Notes: generated by a model not told the origin, from the letters alone. A stretch of 64,000 nt of DNA from BD2-11 sp965221785 (GCA_965221785.1 CBDCSR010000003.1:1860001-1924000), one strand, 5' to 3'. Shown: positions 19,964 to 28,929, counted from the stretch's first letter. Translations and numbers: made by a program.

Positions 19964-21028
19964 TCAGTGCTCCAGCAGCGTCTCCACGTGCGCCGCCGCG
20001 GCGAGCGCCGTCCCGTCCAGGTTGTACCCGCCCTCCAGCAGCGACACCAGTCGTCCGTCGCAGCAGCTGTCGGCGTAGTCCATCGCCATGCGGGTCATGC
20101 GCCGGAAGGCGTCGTCGGTAAGGTCGAAACACCCGAGCAGGTCGTCGCGGCGGCTGTCGAAGCCGGCGGAGACGATCACGAAATCGGGGTCGAAGGCGGC
20201 CACCGCGGGTGAGAGCGCGTTGTCCCAGTAGCGCAGCATGTCGGCGTCGCTGGAGCCGCAGTCCAGGTGCACGTTGATGTTCAGGCCCGTGCCCTCTCCC
20301 TCGCCGGTGAGCGACGGATCACCGGTCCCGGGATACGCGGCCCAGTCGTGGGAGGAGAAGAAGAGCACGGACGGATCGTCGTAGAACGCGTTCTGGGTGG
20401 CGTTGCCGTGGTGGTAGTCCCAGTCGATCACCAGCACCTTCTCGTGGCCATGGATCTCCTGCGCGTACCTCGCCGCGATGGCCGCGTTGCTGTAGTAGCA
20501 GAAGCCCTCTTCCGCTCCCGTGTTGTTGGCGTGGTGCCCCGGAGGCCGGATGGCGCAGAAGACGTTGCGCGCCCGGCCCTCGGCGACCACGTCCACGCCG
20601 GTCAGGGCGCCGGACACCGCGAGTTCGGCCACGGTTGCGCTCACACCCAGTTGGCGCACGGAGTCCACGTGTTCGCCGGTGTGGTGGGCGCGGATGCGGA
20701 GCAGAGGATCGGCGGTGGGCGCGACGGGCACGGTCGCCTCGATGAGGCCGCGCGCCTCCAGTTCGGCCCGCATGCGCACCAACCGCTCGGGGATCTCCGG
20801 CGGTCGGCCGCCGTCCGGCCGGATGAGCACGTGATCGAGGTAGCGCGGATCGTAGATGAGGGCGGTTCCGGCGGCCTGTGGAGAGGTGCCGGAAGTGCCT
20901 CTTGGACTCACCGGAGAAGGTTCGGTGCGCGCGTGCAAGGGGCCGTCGCGCACGGGAAGCGCGGTGGTCAGGACGGGCAGAGCGCCAAGTGCGGCGGCCG
21001 AGGATTTCACGAAGTTGCGTCTGTCCAT
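19964..21028 (-). CDS. Tat-exported histone-deacetylase-family hydrolase
   Basis: About 354 residues from ATG at 21028 (a GTG twelve bases upstream is also possible), with GGGGG five bases ahead. The start MDRRNFVKSSAAALGALP is a twin-arginine signal. The mature enzyme has the zinc-hydrolase residues of the HDAC/acetoin-utilisation/APAH family: RPPGHHAN (the His pair), VLVIDWDYHHGNATQ, SAGFDSRRDD and LLEGGYNLDG. Family members remove acetyl groups from lysine or polyamines. Export to the periplasm makes a protein-lysine role less likely than polyamine or other acyl-amide hydrolysis; that is inference. Confidence 0.85.
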   Translation of the reverse strand: MDRRNFVKSSAAALGALPVLTTALPVRDGPLHARTEPSPVSPRGTSGTSPQAAGTALIYDPRYLDHVLIRPDGGRPPEIPERLVRMRAELEARGLIEATVPVAPTADPLLRIRAHHTGEHVDSVRQLGVSATVAELAVSGALTGVDVVAEGRARNVFCAIRPPGHHANNTGAEEGFCYYSNAAIAARYAQEIHGHEKVLVIDWDYHHGNATQNAFYDDPSVLFFSSHDWAAYPGTGDPSLTGEGEGTGLNINVHLDCGSSDADMLRYWDNALSPAVAAFDPDFVIVSAGFDSRRDDLLGCFDLTDDAFRRMTRMAMDYADSCCDGRLVSLLEGGYNLDGTALAAAAHVETLLEH

Positions 21029-21115
21029 GCCAGCCCCCACAAGTCAACCGGGATCGCTTTTCCTCCGGCGGGCATAATACTCATGGTGTCTCAGTCATTC
21101 CAGCCGGAGAAGGCC

Positions 21116-21514
21116 ATGAAGTCCGGAGCCAGGTCAGCATACCGATTCGCCCTGTGCGCTGCGGTCGCCACGCCATTCCTCCTGCTGTGGGTCATCGGTG
21201 CCGTCGGCCTGATCGGGGTTGAAGGCGACCCCTTCGACCGCATCTACGGAGGCGTGATCGCCGTTGGGATCGTCGGCGCCATGGTCGCTCGCTTCCGGGC
21301 ACGGGGCATGGCGCGCGCGCTGGTCGCGGCGGCGCTCGCGCAGGCGCTGGCGGCCGTAATCGCCCTGGCCATCGGCAAGCAGCACTCGCCGGTCAGCTCG
21401 GTGGTTGAGATCCTGGGCCTGAACGGGTTCTTCGTCGTGCTCTGGGTCGTGTCGGCCCGGCTGTTCATCCGCGCCGCGCACGCGCAGGATTCCGAAGCGG
21501 TTCAGCCGGGATGA
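21116..21514 (+). CDS. Small integral membrane protein
   Basis: 132 residues from ATG at 21116, chosen because GGAGAAGG lies just upstream; an upstream in-frame ATG at 21083 lacks a site. Four hydrophobic helices are visible (for example FALCAAVATPFLLLWVIGAVG and VVEILGLNGFFVVLWVVSA). No family is recognised. The stop overlaps the next start by four bases (ATGA). Confidence 0.65.
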   Translation: MKSGARSAYRFALCAAVATPFLLLWVIGAVGLIGVEGDPFDRIYGGVIAVGIVGAMVARFRARGMARALVAAALAQALAAVIALAIGKQHSPVSSVVEILGLNGFFVVLWVVSARLFIRAAHAQDSEAVQPG

Positions 21515-22686
21515 AGTCAGGCCGAACGTTCGCGGCGCGCGTCGGTGGCGACCGTCCAGTGCGGCCGACCGCCGCGCTGTCCGGGCGTTCGGCGGCCTTG
21601 CCGGTCCTTATCGTGGTGTGCAGCCTGGCCTCCGCATGCGCCCTCGAAAGGCCGATGGTGGATCATCCTGTCCCCGACAGTCTGGCCAGCGCATTCAATC
21701 CCGGTCTGGTGGTCGGCGCACGGGATGAGCCCGCCCCGACGAGTCCCGAGGTCGAGGTCGACTCGCTCATGGTGAGGTTTGGAGCGCGCGACCTCCCGGA
21801 GACCGGCGTCATCGGAAGAATCAGGGTGGCGAAGCGGTGGGGCGAGGAGATCTTCGTCCTCGATGACCAGCTGACCACGGTGCATGTGCTCAACATCCCG
21901 ACGCGGTCCCACGTGCGCGTCGGGAGGCCGGGCCAGGGTCCGGGAGAACTGGCCATACCGCTGGGCCTGGCGCTGTCCGAGGACCGCATGTACGTGGCGG
22001 ACGAACGGCAGGCCATCCGTGTGTTTGCCCGCGCCGAGGAACAGTGGTCGTGGGCGCGGGATATTCCGGTCCCGTTTCTCCCCCTGGATATCTGCTCCAT
22101 GAACGACGGCCTGTACGTGCTGGCCGTGGGCGAAGAGACATCCGCCGTCATTCATCGCCTCGAGCAGGACCGGGTGGCTGCGTCGTTCGGCGTCCCGTAC
22201 CGTTGGGACGACATGTTCATTCGCTACACGGCGGCGGAGGGACGCCTCGTCTGCCTGCCGGAAGTCGATGGCATCGCCTGGGTGCCGATGCGCCTGAATG
22301 AAATCCACCTGTACGGAGGGGATGGCGCGCTGCGCTGGATCGCCCGGCTGCCGAACCACAAGCCGATGGGCATCGTGGAGGATTCCGGATCGGGTTCCGT
22401 GTCGCTGGGGCTTACGCCCGGAGTGACCGAAATGCACATGCTGCACGCGGTGGCGCCGTTCGCCTCGAACCTCCTGGTTCAGTTGAGCCTGTACGATCGG
22501 GAAGCCGTAGAAGCGGATGCACCGAAGGCGATACAAAGCTATCTGCTCGACGTGACTTCGGGCGCGGTTCGCGAGATCGACTCTCCGTATCGCGTTCTGA
22601 TTGAGTTGGCCGGAGGACAGATGGCCCTGTTCGCGAACCACCCCTGGCCGAAGGTGGAGGTCTTCGCCGTCTCGGAGACCAGATGA
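21511..22686 (+). CDS. Lipoprotein-like six-bladed beta-propeller protein
   Basis: 391 residues with a long N-terminus leading to a hydrophobic stretch and Cys (VCSLASACALE), a plausible lipobox near residue 47. The rest shows repeated propeller strands such as IFVLDDQLTTVHVLN and GRPGQGPGELAIPLGLAL. GxGPGEL is the signature of the NHL-like six-bladed propellers common in this part of bacterial diversity. Ligand and function are unknown. It is related to the proteins at 27572-28876 and 28930-30180. It overlaps its upstream gene and adjoins the amidohydrolase. Confidence 0.72.
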   Translation: MKSGRTFAARVGGDRPVRPTAALSGRSAALPVLIVVCSLASACALERPMVDHPVPDSLASAFNPGLVVGARDEPAPTSPEVEVDSLMVRFGARDLPETGVIGRIRVAKRWGEEIFVLDDQLTTVHVLNIPTRSHVRVGRPGQGPGELAIPLGLALSEDRMYVADERQAIRVFARAEEQWSWARDIPVPFLPLDICSMNDGLYVLAVGEETSAVIHRLEQDRVAASFGVPYRWDDMFIRYTAAEGRLVCLPEVDGIAWVPMRLNEIHLYGGDGALRWIARLPNHKPMGIVEDSGSGSVSLGLTPGVTEMHMLHAVAPFASNLLVQLSLYDREAVEADAPKAIQSYLLDVTSGAVREIDSPYRVLIELAGGQMALFANHPWPKVEVFAVSETR

Positions 22687-22700
22687 CAACGGAGCACGCC

Positions 22701-24161
22701 ATGATCAAGCGAGCGGGCATCATCCCGATCATCATCGCGCTCGCGTCGGCCGGAGGGCTCGCGGCCCAGGCCGGACCAGGGGTGCAGCAAGCCGCGCCGA
22801 CCCGGACGATCTTCGAGGGCGCGACCGTGATCGACGGAACGGGAACCGGGGCCCGGACCGGCATCGCCATCGTCGTGGAGGGCGAGGCGATCGCCGCCGT
22901 CGTCCCGGCGGGGGAAGTCGCGGAAGCGGTACGCGAGGGCGCCGAGGTGATCGATGCGAGCGAATGGTTCGCCATCCCCGGTCTGATCGAATCGCATACT
23001 CACGTGGCCACGGTGGCCAGCCGCGCCCGGGCCGAGTTCATCCTCAACCGCCAACTGTATGCGGGGATCACGACGGCGCGCGACATGGCGGGCGACGTGC
23101 GCTCCCTCATGGATCTGCAGCGCGCCTCCCTGGTCAAGGAGATCGACGCCCCTGACCTGTACTTCTCGGCCCTCATGGCGGGGCCGGAGTTCTTCACGGA
23201 TCCGCGCACGGTCTCGTCGGCGGCGGGCGAGACGCCCGGGGAGGTGTCGTGGATGCAGGCCGTCACGGAGGACACCGACCTTGCGCAGGCGGTAGCGCTG
23301 GCGCGGGGCACCTGGGCCACCGGCATCAAGACCTATGCGGCGATCGACGGAGACCTGCTGGCCGCGATCACCGCCGAAGCCGGTCGGCAGGGCATCCCCG
23401 TGTGGTCGCATACGCATGTCGGGCCGGCACGGGCGCTCGAAGTGGCCGGGACGGGCGTGCGCTCGATGTCCCACGTCTGCAGCATCGGCAGCGCGGCGAT
23501 CCCCGACGGCGTCTTTCGCGAGGGACAGGAGGGGCGCCGCTCGGGGTTCGTCGATGTCGACCTGAACCACCCGGCGGTGGATTCGGTGTTTGCGCTCATG
23601 CGGCGGAACGGCACGGTGCTGGACGCGACCATCCGGGTCGTCGTCCAGGTGGGGCTGAGGCGCATGGCGGCGATCGACACGGTCAACGCGCCCCGTCCCG
23701 GTGAAGCGGCGGACAGCGCGCGGGCAGCGCTCCCGCAGCCGCCCATCGACCGGCGCCGCCGCGGCGTACGTGCCGGATGCGAGACGGCCGACGCGGTCGC
23801 GCTCACCCGCCGGGCGTGGGAAGCGGGCGTCATGGTCGCGACCGGAACCGACGGCATGACGCCGCCCGTCTCCGACTTCCCGGCACTCTTCGACGAAATC
23901 CGCCACCTGCACAACGACGTGGGCATGCCGATGCTGGAAGTGCTCAGGGCGGCCAGCCATCACGGCGCGGTCGCACTGGGGCTCGAAGACGCGATCGGAA
24001 CGATCGAGCCCGGCAAGCACGCCAACATCGTCTTCCTGCGGGAGGACCCGCTGGCTGGGCCGGAGAGCCTGCGCTCGGTGGAACTCACCGTGAAGCGCGG
24101 TACGCCGTACTACCGACGGGACTTCGTACTGGGAGCGCCGACGGGGACGCCGGGGCGATGA
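22701..24161 (+). CDS. Exported metal-dependent amidohydrolase
   Basis: About 486 residues from ATG at 22701 with GGAG upstream; ATG at 22683, overlapping the previous stop, would add six residues. A signal peptide (IIPIIIALASAGGLAAQA) leads into an imidazolonepropionase/prolidase-type amidohydrolase: GLIESHTHVATV (HxH metal ligands), SHTHVGPARAL (third His), a later ATGTDGMTPP (Asp) and EPGKHANIVFL at the composite domain. These enzymes hydrolyse cyclic amides or peptides; the substrate is not clear. The TGA overlaps the start of the sigma54 activator, but a functional link is not implied. Confidence 0.85.
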   Translation: MIKRAGIIPIIIALASAGGLAAQAGPGVQQAAPTRTIFEGATVIDGTGTGARTGIAIVVEGEAIAAVVPAGEVAEAVREGAEVIDASEWFAIPGLIESHTHVATVASRARAEFILNRQLYAGITTARDMAGDVRSLMDLQRASLVKEIDAPDLYFSALMAGPEFFTDPRTVSSAAGETPGEVSWMQAVTEDTDLAQAVALARGTWATGIKTYAAIDGDLLAAITAEAGRQGIPVWSHTHVGPARALEVAGTGVRSMSHVCSIGSAAIPDGVFREGQEGRRSGFVDVDLNHPAVDSVFALMRRNGTVLDATIRVVVQVGLRRMAAIDTVNAPRPGEAADSARAALPQPPIDRRRRGVRAGCETADAVALTRRAWEAGVMVATGTDGMTPPVSDFPALFDEIRHLHNDVGMPMLEVLRAASHHGAVALGLEDAIGTIEPGKHANIVFLREDPLAGPESLRSVELTVKRGTPYYRRDFVLGAPTGTPGR

Positions 24162-25663
24162 CGGCCGCGTCCCACCCCCTCGCGCTCCTCCGCGAGGTCA
24201 GCACCATCCTGGACGAGACGCCCGACCTGGGCTCGTCGGTACGGCCCATCCTCGGAGCTCTCTCGCGGCACCTGGAGCTTGAGTGCGCGACGCTCACCGT
24301 TCTCAACCGCCGGACATCCGAGATCCTGCTCCAGGAGGCCGTGGGTCTGACGGACGACCAGCGTGAGCGCGCCCGATACAGGCTCGGCGAAGGCGTCACT
24401 GGACGCGTCGTCGAGACGGGCGTCCCGGTCGTTATTCCGTCCGTCGCCACCGAGCCTCGCTTTCTCAGCCGGGCCCGCCCGCTGGAGGAGCGCAACGAGG
24501 CCGGTTTCGTCTGTGTCCCGGTGCGGCACGGCAACGAGACGATCGGAGCACTGAGCGCCGAGCGCCCGTGCGCGGAGGCGGCCGCCTTCGACGAGGACAT
24601 CCAGGTCCTCTCGGTGCTGGCGTCCCTCATCGCCCACGCCGTGCGTCTCCGGCAGTTCGCCGAGGAGGAGAAGGCACTGGTCGCCGAGAACCGGCGGCTT
24701 CGGCGGGAGCTGGCCGACAGGTACAGGCCCGACAACATCGTCGGCAACTCGCGCGAGATGGTCCCGGTGTTCGAGATGATCGGCCAGGTCGCGGGGAGCG
24801 ACGCCACCGTGCTGATCCGCGGGGAGAGCGGTACCGGCAAGGAGCTGATCGCCCAGGCCGTGCACTACGGGAGCCGCCGCTCCCGCGGGCCCTTCGTCCG
24901 CGTCAACTGCGCGGCGCTCCCCGAGGCGCTCGTCGAAAGCGAGCTGTTCGGCCATGAGCGTGGCGCGTTCACGGGTGCGCTGAAGCAGCGGGCGGGCCGC
25001 TTCGAGCGGGCCGCGGGCGGAACGATCTTCCTGGACGAGATCGGCGACCTGCCCCCTTCGGTGCAGATCCGCCTCCTGCGCGTGCTGCAGGAGCGCGAGT
25101 TCGAACGGGTCGGCGGGAACAGGATGCTCAAGACCGACGTCCGAATCGTTGCCGCAACGAACCGGGATCTCGAGGCGGACATCGAGGACGGCCGCTTCCG
25201 CACGGACCTCTACTATCGGCTGAACGTGTTTCCGATCCACGTGCCGCCGCTGCGCGACCGCCGGACCGACATCATCCTGCTCGCGGACCACTTCGTCGAG
25301 AAATACAACAGGCGCCACGGGCGCGAGATCGTACGCCTGTCCACCCCGGCCATCGATCTCCTCATGGCATACCACTGGCCGGGGAACGTGCGGGAGCTGG
25401 AGAACGCCATCGAGCGAGCCGTGCTCCTGGCCGACGGCGACGTGATCCACGCCCGCCTCCTCCCGCCCAGCCTCCAGATGGCCACCCCGGGGGACAAGCG
25501 TTCGGGGCCGCTCAAGGTGCAGCTGGATGCGCTCGAGAAGGAGTTGATCGTCGACGCGCTCAAGGTGAGCCGCGGCAATCGCGCCGCGGCGGCGCGCCAA
25601 CTCGGCATCACGGAGCGGGTGATGGGGCTCCGCGTCGCCAAGTACGGCCTCGCCGGAAGCTGA
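24158..25663 (+). CDS. NifA-type sigma54-dependent transcription activator
   Basis: About 501 residues. A GAF sensor domain (about 15-170) is followed by a AAA+ ATPase (about 195-425) with GESGTGKE (Walker A), GAFTGA (the loop that contacts sigma54), GTIFLDEIGDL (Walker B) and arginine fingers, and a Fis-type helix-turn-helix at the end (SRGNRAAAARQLGITERV). The order is that of NifA. It lies right upstream of two matched operator sites (25674-25717), a sigma54 promoter (25806-25822) and amtB-glnK, so it very likely switches on ammonium uptake under nitrogen limitation. No nif genes are in view. The nitrogenous signal for the GAF domain is unknown. Confidence 0.92.
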   Translation: MTAASHPLALLREVSTILDETPDLGSSVRPILGALSRHLELECATLTVLNRRTSEILLQEAVGLTDDQRERARYRLGEGVTGRVVETGVPVVIPSVATEPRFLSRARPLEERNEAGFVCVPVRHGNETIGALSAERPCAEAAAFDEDIQVLSVLASLIAHAVRLRQFAEEEKALVAENRRLRRELADRYRPDNIVGNSREMVPVFEMIGQVAGSDATVLIRGESGTGKELIAQAVHYGSRRSRGPFVRVNCAALPEALVESELFGHERGAFTGALKQRAGRFERAAGGTIFLDEIGDLPPSVQIRLLRVLQEREFERVGGNRMLKTDVRIVAATNRDLEADIEDGRFRTDLYYRLNVFPIHVPPLRDRRTDIILLADHFVEKYNRRHGREIVRLSTPAIDLLMAYHWPGNVRELENAIERAVLLADGDVIHARLLPPSLQMATPGDKRSGPLKVQLDALEKELIVDALKVSRGNRAAAARQLGITERVMGLRVAKYGLAGS

Positions 25664-25669
25664 CCTCCC

Positions 25670-25720
25670 GCGACCTACATTTCTGTAGGTCGCCGCACAA
25701 TCCTACCGAAATGTAGGATT
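25670..25720. promoter_or_regulatory. Paired enhancer sites for the NifA-type activator
   Basis: Two near-identical 16-base palindromic sites in opposite orientation: CCTACATTTCTGTAGG at 25674-25689 and, on the minus strand, CCTACATTTCGGTAGG at 25702-25717. Each sits in a longer perfect arm pair (GCGACCTACA with TGTAGGTCGC; AATCCTAC with GTAGGATT). Centre-to-centre spacing is 28 bases. They lie about 98-126 bases upstream of the -24 element, the usual distance for sigma54 enhancers, and begin seven bases after the activator's stop. A TGT-N10-ACA also fits at 25684-25699 but the 16-base repeat is the better unit. Confidence 0.75.
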
Positions 25721-25805
25721 CACTTCCTCCGGCCGTGCCTCGGTCCAGCTGCTTCCTGTCTCACAAGCGATTACACGGCAACAGGTTGGGCGCATTGTGC
25801 CTCCC

Positions 25806-25822
25806 CCGGCACGTCGCTTGCC
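25806..25822 (+). promoter_or_regulatory. Sigma54 (-24/-12) promoter of amtB-glnK
   Basis: GGCACG-TCGC-TTGC: GG at 25808-25809 and GC at 25820-25821 with exactly ten bases between them, matching the sigma54 core GGCACG-N4-TTGC. Transcription should start near 25833 and give a leader of about 80 bases before amtB. Confidence 0.8.
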
Positions 25823-25914
25823 TATGCACCGCACCGTACCGGATCGCGGACGAGCAGCCCGCGGACCGAAGCCGACGCACACCCCACGCCGCACCGACGC
25901 CCGGGAGGTGAACC

Positions 25915-27219
25915 ATGCGGTTCCTCATGACGCTCGCACCGTCAATCACGCTCCTCGCCGCCTTTCCCGACTCGGCCGCCGCGCAGACAGCCTCGGCGGC
26001 CGACGCGCTTTTCGCCGTCAACAACACCTGGATGATGGTGGCGACCTTCCTCGTCTTCGTCATGCACCTGGGGTTCGCCACCCTGGAATCCGGGCTGACC
26101 CAGTCGAAGAACACGGTGAACATCCTCTTCAAGAACATGGGGATCATCGCCATCGGGCTGCTCACCTACACCCTGGTGGGGTTCAACCTGATGTATCCCG
26201 AGGAGTTCGCGCTCGGCGGGTTCCTCGGCTTCACCGGGATGGGCGTCGGGACGGATGCCGCCGGGGTGACGGCCGAGTACAACCCGGGCTACACCTACTG
26301 GACCGACTTCCTGTTCCAGGCGATGTTCGCGGCCACGGCGGCGACGATCGTGTCGGGGGCCGTGGCCGAGCGGGTGAAGCTCGGTTCATTCCTGCTCTTC
26401 GCGACGATCTACGTCATGTTCGTCTATCCCGTGGTCGGGTCGTGGAAGTGGGGCGGCGGCTGGCTGGACGCGCTGGGGTTCTACGATTTCGCCGGTTCGA
26501 CGATCGTCCACTCCGTGGGCGGCTGGGCGGCGCTCGCGGGCGTGATCTTCCTCGGCCCCAGGCTCGGCAAATACGTGAACGGCGAGATCCGGCCGATCCT
26601 CGGCCACAACCTCCCGCTCGCCGTCATGGGGATGTTCCTCCTCTGGCTGGGCTGGTTCGGGTTCAACGGGGGTTCGGTGCTGAGCGCCGATCCGGGACTG
26701 GTCTCCTATGTGCTCGTCACGACCTCGCTCGCGGCTGCCGCCGGCATCGTCGGAGCGATGGCGACGACCTGGGTCGTGCACCGGCATCCGGACGCCTCGA
26801 TGGTCCTGAACGGGGCGCTCGCCGGGCTCGTGGGGGTCACGGCCGGCGCGGACGTGGTGAGCGTTACGGCCGCGGTCATCATCGGCCTGGCCGCGGGGGT
26901 GATCGTCGTCATCTCCGTCGAGACCTTCGACCGCGCGAAACTCGACGACCCGGTCGGGGCGATTTCCGTGCACCTGACGTGCGGCGTCTGGGGGACGCTG
27001 GCCGTGGGGATCTTCAGCGCGGACCACAGCCTCCTCACCCAGTTGGTGGGGGTGGTGGCCTGCGGCGCCATCGCCTTCCCCGCCGCCGCGCTCATTTTCC
27101 TCCTCCTCAGAAGTACCGTCGGTCTCCGGGTCAGCCCGGAGGAGGAACGGCGGGGTCTGGACCTCGCGGAGCACAACATGGAAGCCTACCCGGACTACAC
27201 GATCTTCACGGCTCGCTGA
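25915..27219 (+). CDS. amtB: Ammonium transporter
   Basis: 434 residues. A signal-peptide-like start (LAPSITLLAAFPDSAAAQ) precedes an N-out, eleven-helix Amt core. The twin pore histidines are visible in STIVHSVGGWAAL and ISVHLTCGVWGTL, and the substrate gate region in FQAMFAATAATIVSGAVAER. It conducts ammonium as NH3 plus proton through a trimer in the inner membrane. The C-terminal tail (MEAYPDY) is the arm that contacts PII. GGGAGG lies eight bases upstream of ATG. It is followed by the PII gene, its usual partner. Confidence 0.96.
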   Translation: MRFLMTLAPSITLLAAFPDSAAAQTASAADALFAVNNTWMMVATFLVFVMHLGFATLESGLTQSKNTVNILFKNMGIIAIGLLTYTLVGFNLMYPEEFALGGFLGFTGMGVGTDAAGVTAEYNPGYTYWTDFLFQAMFAATAATIVSGAVAERVKLGSFLLFATIYVMFVYPVVGSWKWGGGWLDALGFYDFAGSTIVHSVGGWAALAGVIFLGPRLGKYVNGEIRPILGHNLPLAVMGMFLLWLGWFGFNGGSVLSADPGLVSYVLVTTSLAAAAGIVGAMATTWVVHRHPDASMVLNGALAGLVGVTAGADVVSVTAAVIIGLAAGVIVVISVETFDRAKLDDPVGAISVHLTCGVWGTLAVGIFSADHSLLTQLVGVVACGAIAFPAAALIFLLLRSTVGLRVSPEEERRGLDLAEHNMEAYPDYTIFTAR

Positions 27220-27247
27220 GACCACCCACACCAGACGGGAGTGCATG

Positions 27248-27589
27248 ATGAAACTCGTGATTGCATACGTTCAGCCCGATCGGCTGCACAGCGTGAAGGA
27301 CGCTCTGGCGGAGGTGGAGGTGAACCGGATGTCGGTGACCAACGCCCTCGGCTGCGGGCAGCAGGGAGGGTTCACGGAGACCTACCGGGGAGCGGACTTC
27401 GAGGTGAGGCTCCGCAAGAAGGTGCGCTTCGAGATCGCCGTAAACGACAACTTCCTGGAGCGGACCAGGGAGGCGATCATCAGGGGCGCGCGCACCGGGA
27501 ACATCGGGGACGGTGTGATCTTCGTGCTTGAACTGGCAGAGTGCTACCGGATCCGGACGGGCGAGGATGGCTCACCCGCGATCGGCTGA
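27248..27589 (+). CDS. glnK: PII signal protein, GlnK-like, with altered T-loop and ATP site
   Basis: 113 residues numbered from the second ATG (27248; ATG at 27245 adds one Met). It matches the PII core (MKLVIAYVQPDRLHSVKDAL and the C-terminal YRIRTGE). PII trimers sense ATP/ADP and 2-oxoglutarate and plug AmtB through the T-loop. Arg47, the residue that enters the AmtB pore, is kept in TETYRGADF. However Tyr51, the uridylylation site, is Phe, position 85 is Asn and 90 is Val where Lys usually binds ATP phosphates, and 38 is Gln rather than Arg. So regulation by UMP addition is ruled out at that site and nucleotide response may differ. Its last 18 bases overlap the convergent gene. Confidence 0.93.
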   Translation: MKLVIAYVQPDRLHSVKDALAEVEVNRMSVTNALGCGQQGGFTETYRGADFEVRLRKKVRFEIAVNDNFLERTREAIIRGARTGNIGDGVIFVLELAECYRIRTGEDGSPAIG

Positions 27590-28876
27590 GGTCTTGCTGA
27601 TCCGGTACATGCGGACGTACTGAACGTCCAGATCGTCGGTCCAGACGCCGAGAACGTAGTCGTCGCCGATCTCCATGTAGGGCGCCTGGTACTGGATGAA
27701 GGCCCGGTGGAGCCCGGGGGGCAGCGTAACGCTCCCGAGCCAGGCGCCGTCGGGGGCGAGGATCTCGAAGGGCGGCGGCTCGGCGCCGGCTACGTAGTAC
27801 GGCTGGAGCCACAGATGCCCGGTGCCATCCACGTGAATGGAACGGAGAACGGGGAGGTGCGGCGCCCGCAGCCGACCACGCCACATCCGCCGCAGCCCCG
27901 CAACCCGTTCCGCGCCGGCCTGGTCCGGATCCGCGAAGGCGATTTCCACGATGCCGTCCAAGTGGCGTTCGAAGAGGGCGTTGGTCGCCTCACGGGGAGC
28001 CACTTCACGCCGAAGGACCGCGGTGACCGTGCCGTCGTGAGGCGAGATCAGGCGCACCGACCAGGCCTCCGTGTCGATCACGGCGAGACGCCCGGCCGCG
28101 GCACCGTACTCGGGTCCATTGGCGAAGACATACGTGCCGTGCGAATAGCGCCCTTCCTCCCGGGCCTCCACATTCGCTTCCCGGCCCGGCCGCTCGATCA
28201 GCGACCTCACGGTGCCGTCCGCAAGATCCAGCGCCGCCACCTGCTCCGGGGGCCATCGTACGACGCCGATGGGTATCCTTTCGCCGTATTCGATGAAGCG
28301 CACGATGAGCCGGCCGTCCACGACACCCACCGCCTTGTCGGCCAAAACGCCTCGGCCGGTGGCCTCGCCCTCGGAAATGGCCACCCGGTAGGTTCGCGCC
28401 AGGCGGCCCTGCGGGTCGAAGAGCTGGGCGCGCAACAGCGCTCCGTCGTAGGTCACCAGAGAATCGCCGGCCGTGGTACCGACGAAGTCAAGACTCCTGA
28501 ATTCGCCTGGTCCCTCCCCGTCTCGTCCCGCCCGCCACTGGAAGTTCCCCGCTGCGTCGTAGCTGCGCAGCTCCGAGGCGGCGCGCTCCGCCACCACGAT
28601 GTCGCCAGTGCTCAGACGCACGGCCGCGACTACATCGGTGAACAGGAATTCGGGCGCGCCGGTGACGGTGCCGATTTCGAGGAGAGGCTCGGGTTCGACG
28701 ATCCAGCCTTCACCGGACTCCCACAGCGGCTCGATGGCCGTAGCGATGGAGATGCCGGCCGAGTCGGTGTGTATGGTGTGAACTGCGGGGGAGGCGGAGT
28801 CGCAGCCGGCGGCGGCCATGAACGTCGCCATGGCAGCCAGGCTCGCTGTGAGTGATGCACGAATCTTCATCTTCAT
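27572..28876 (-). CDS. Lipoprotein six-bladed beta-propeller protein
   Basis: About 434 residues from ATG at 28876 (MKMKIRASLTASLAAM); longer in-frame starts lack a proper signal. The lipobox is AAAGC near residue 24, so it should be anchored in the outer membrane or periplasm. Propeller motifs include IVVAERAASELRSYDAAGNF and GRDGEGPGEFRSLDFVG. The end shares DDLDVQYVRMYR with the next protein, DDLDVQYVVRLR, showing a tandem duplication. Function unknown. The first gene in transcription order is the one at 28930-30180. Confidence 0.75.
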   Translation of the reverse strand: MKMKIRASLTASLAAMATFMAAAGCDSASPAVHTIHTDSAGISIATAIEPLWESGEGWIVEPEPLLEIGTVTGAPEFLFTDVVAAVRLSTGDIVVAERAASELRSYDAAGNFQWRAGRDGEGPGEFRSLDFVGTTAGDSLVTYDGALLRAQLFDPQGRLARTYRVAISEGEATGRGVLADKAVGVVDGRLIVRFIEYGERIPIGVVRWPPEQVAALDLADGTVRSLIERPGREANVEAREEGRYSHGTYVFANGPEYGAAAGRLAVIDTEAWSVRLISPHDGTVTAVLRREVAPREATNALFERHLDGIVEIAFADPDQAGAERVAGLRRMWRGRLRAPHLPVLRSIHVDGTGHLWLQPYYVAGAEPPPFEILAPDGAWLGSVTLPPGLHRAFIQYQAPYMEIGDDYVLGVWTDDLDVQYVRMYRISKTSADRG

Positions 28877-28929
28877 CCCCGTGAGATCGTCGGCACGCCT
28901 CGCCGTGCGGATCATCGTCAGCGGAGTGT

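Noticed and set aside
25684..25699. TGT-N10-ACA as the NifA binding site
   Set aside because: It fits by chance between the two longer sites; the repeated 16-base palindrome explains both halves better.
25670..25720. Rho-independent terminators after the activator gene
   Set aside because: Neither inverted repeat is followed by a T run, and the two share one motif, which fits protein binding better.
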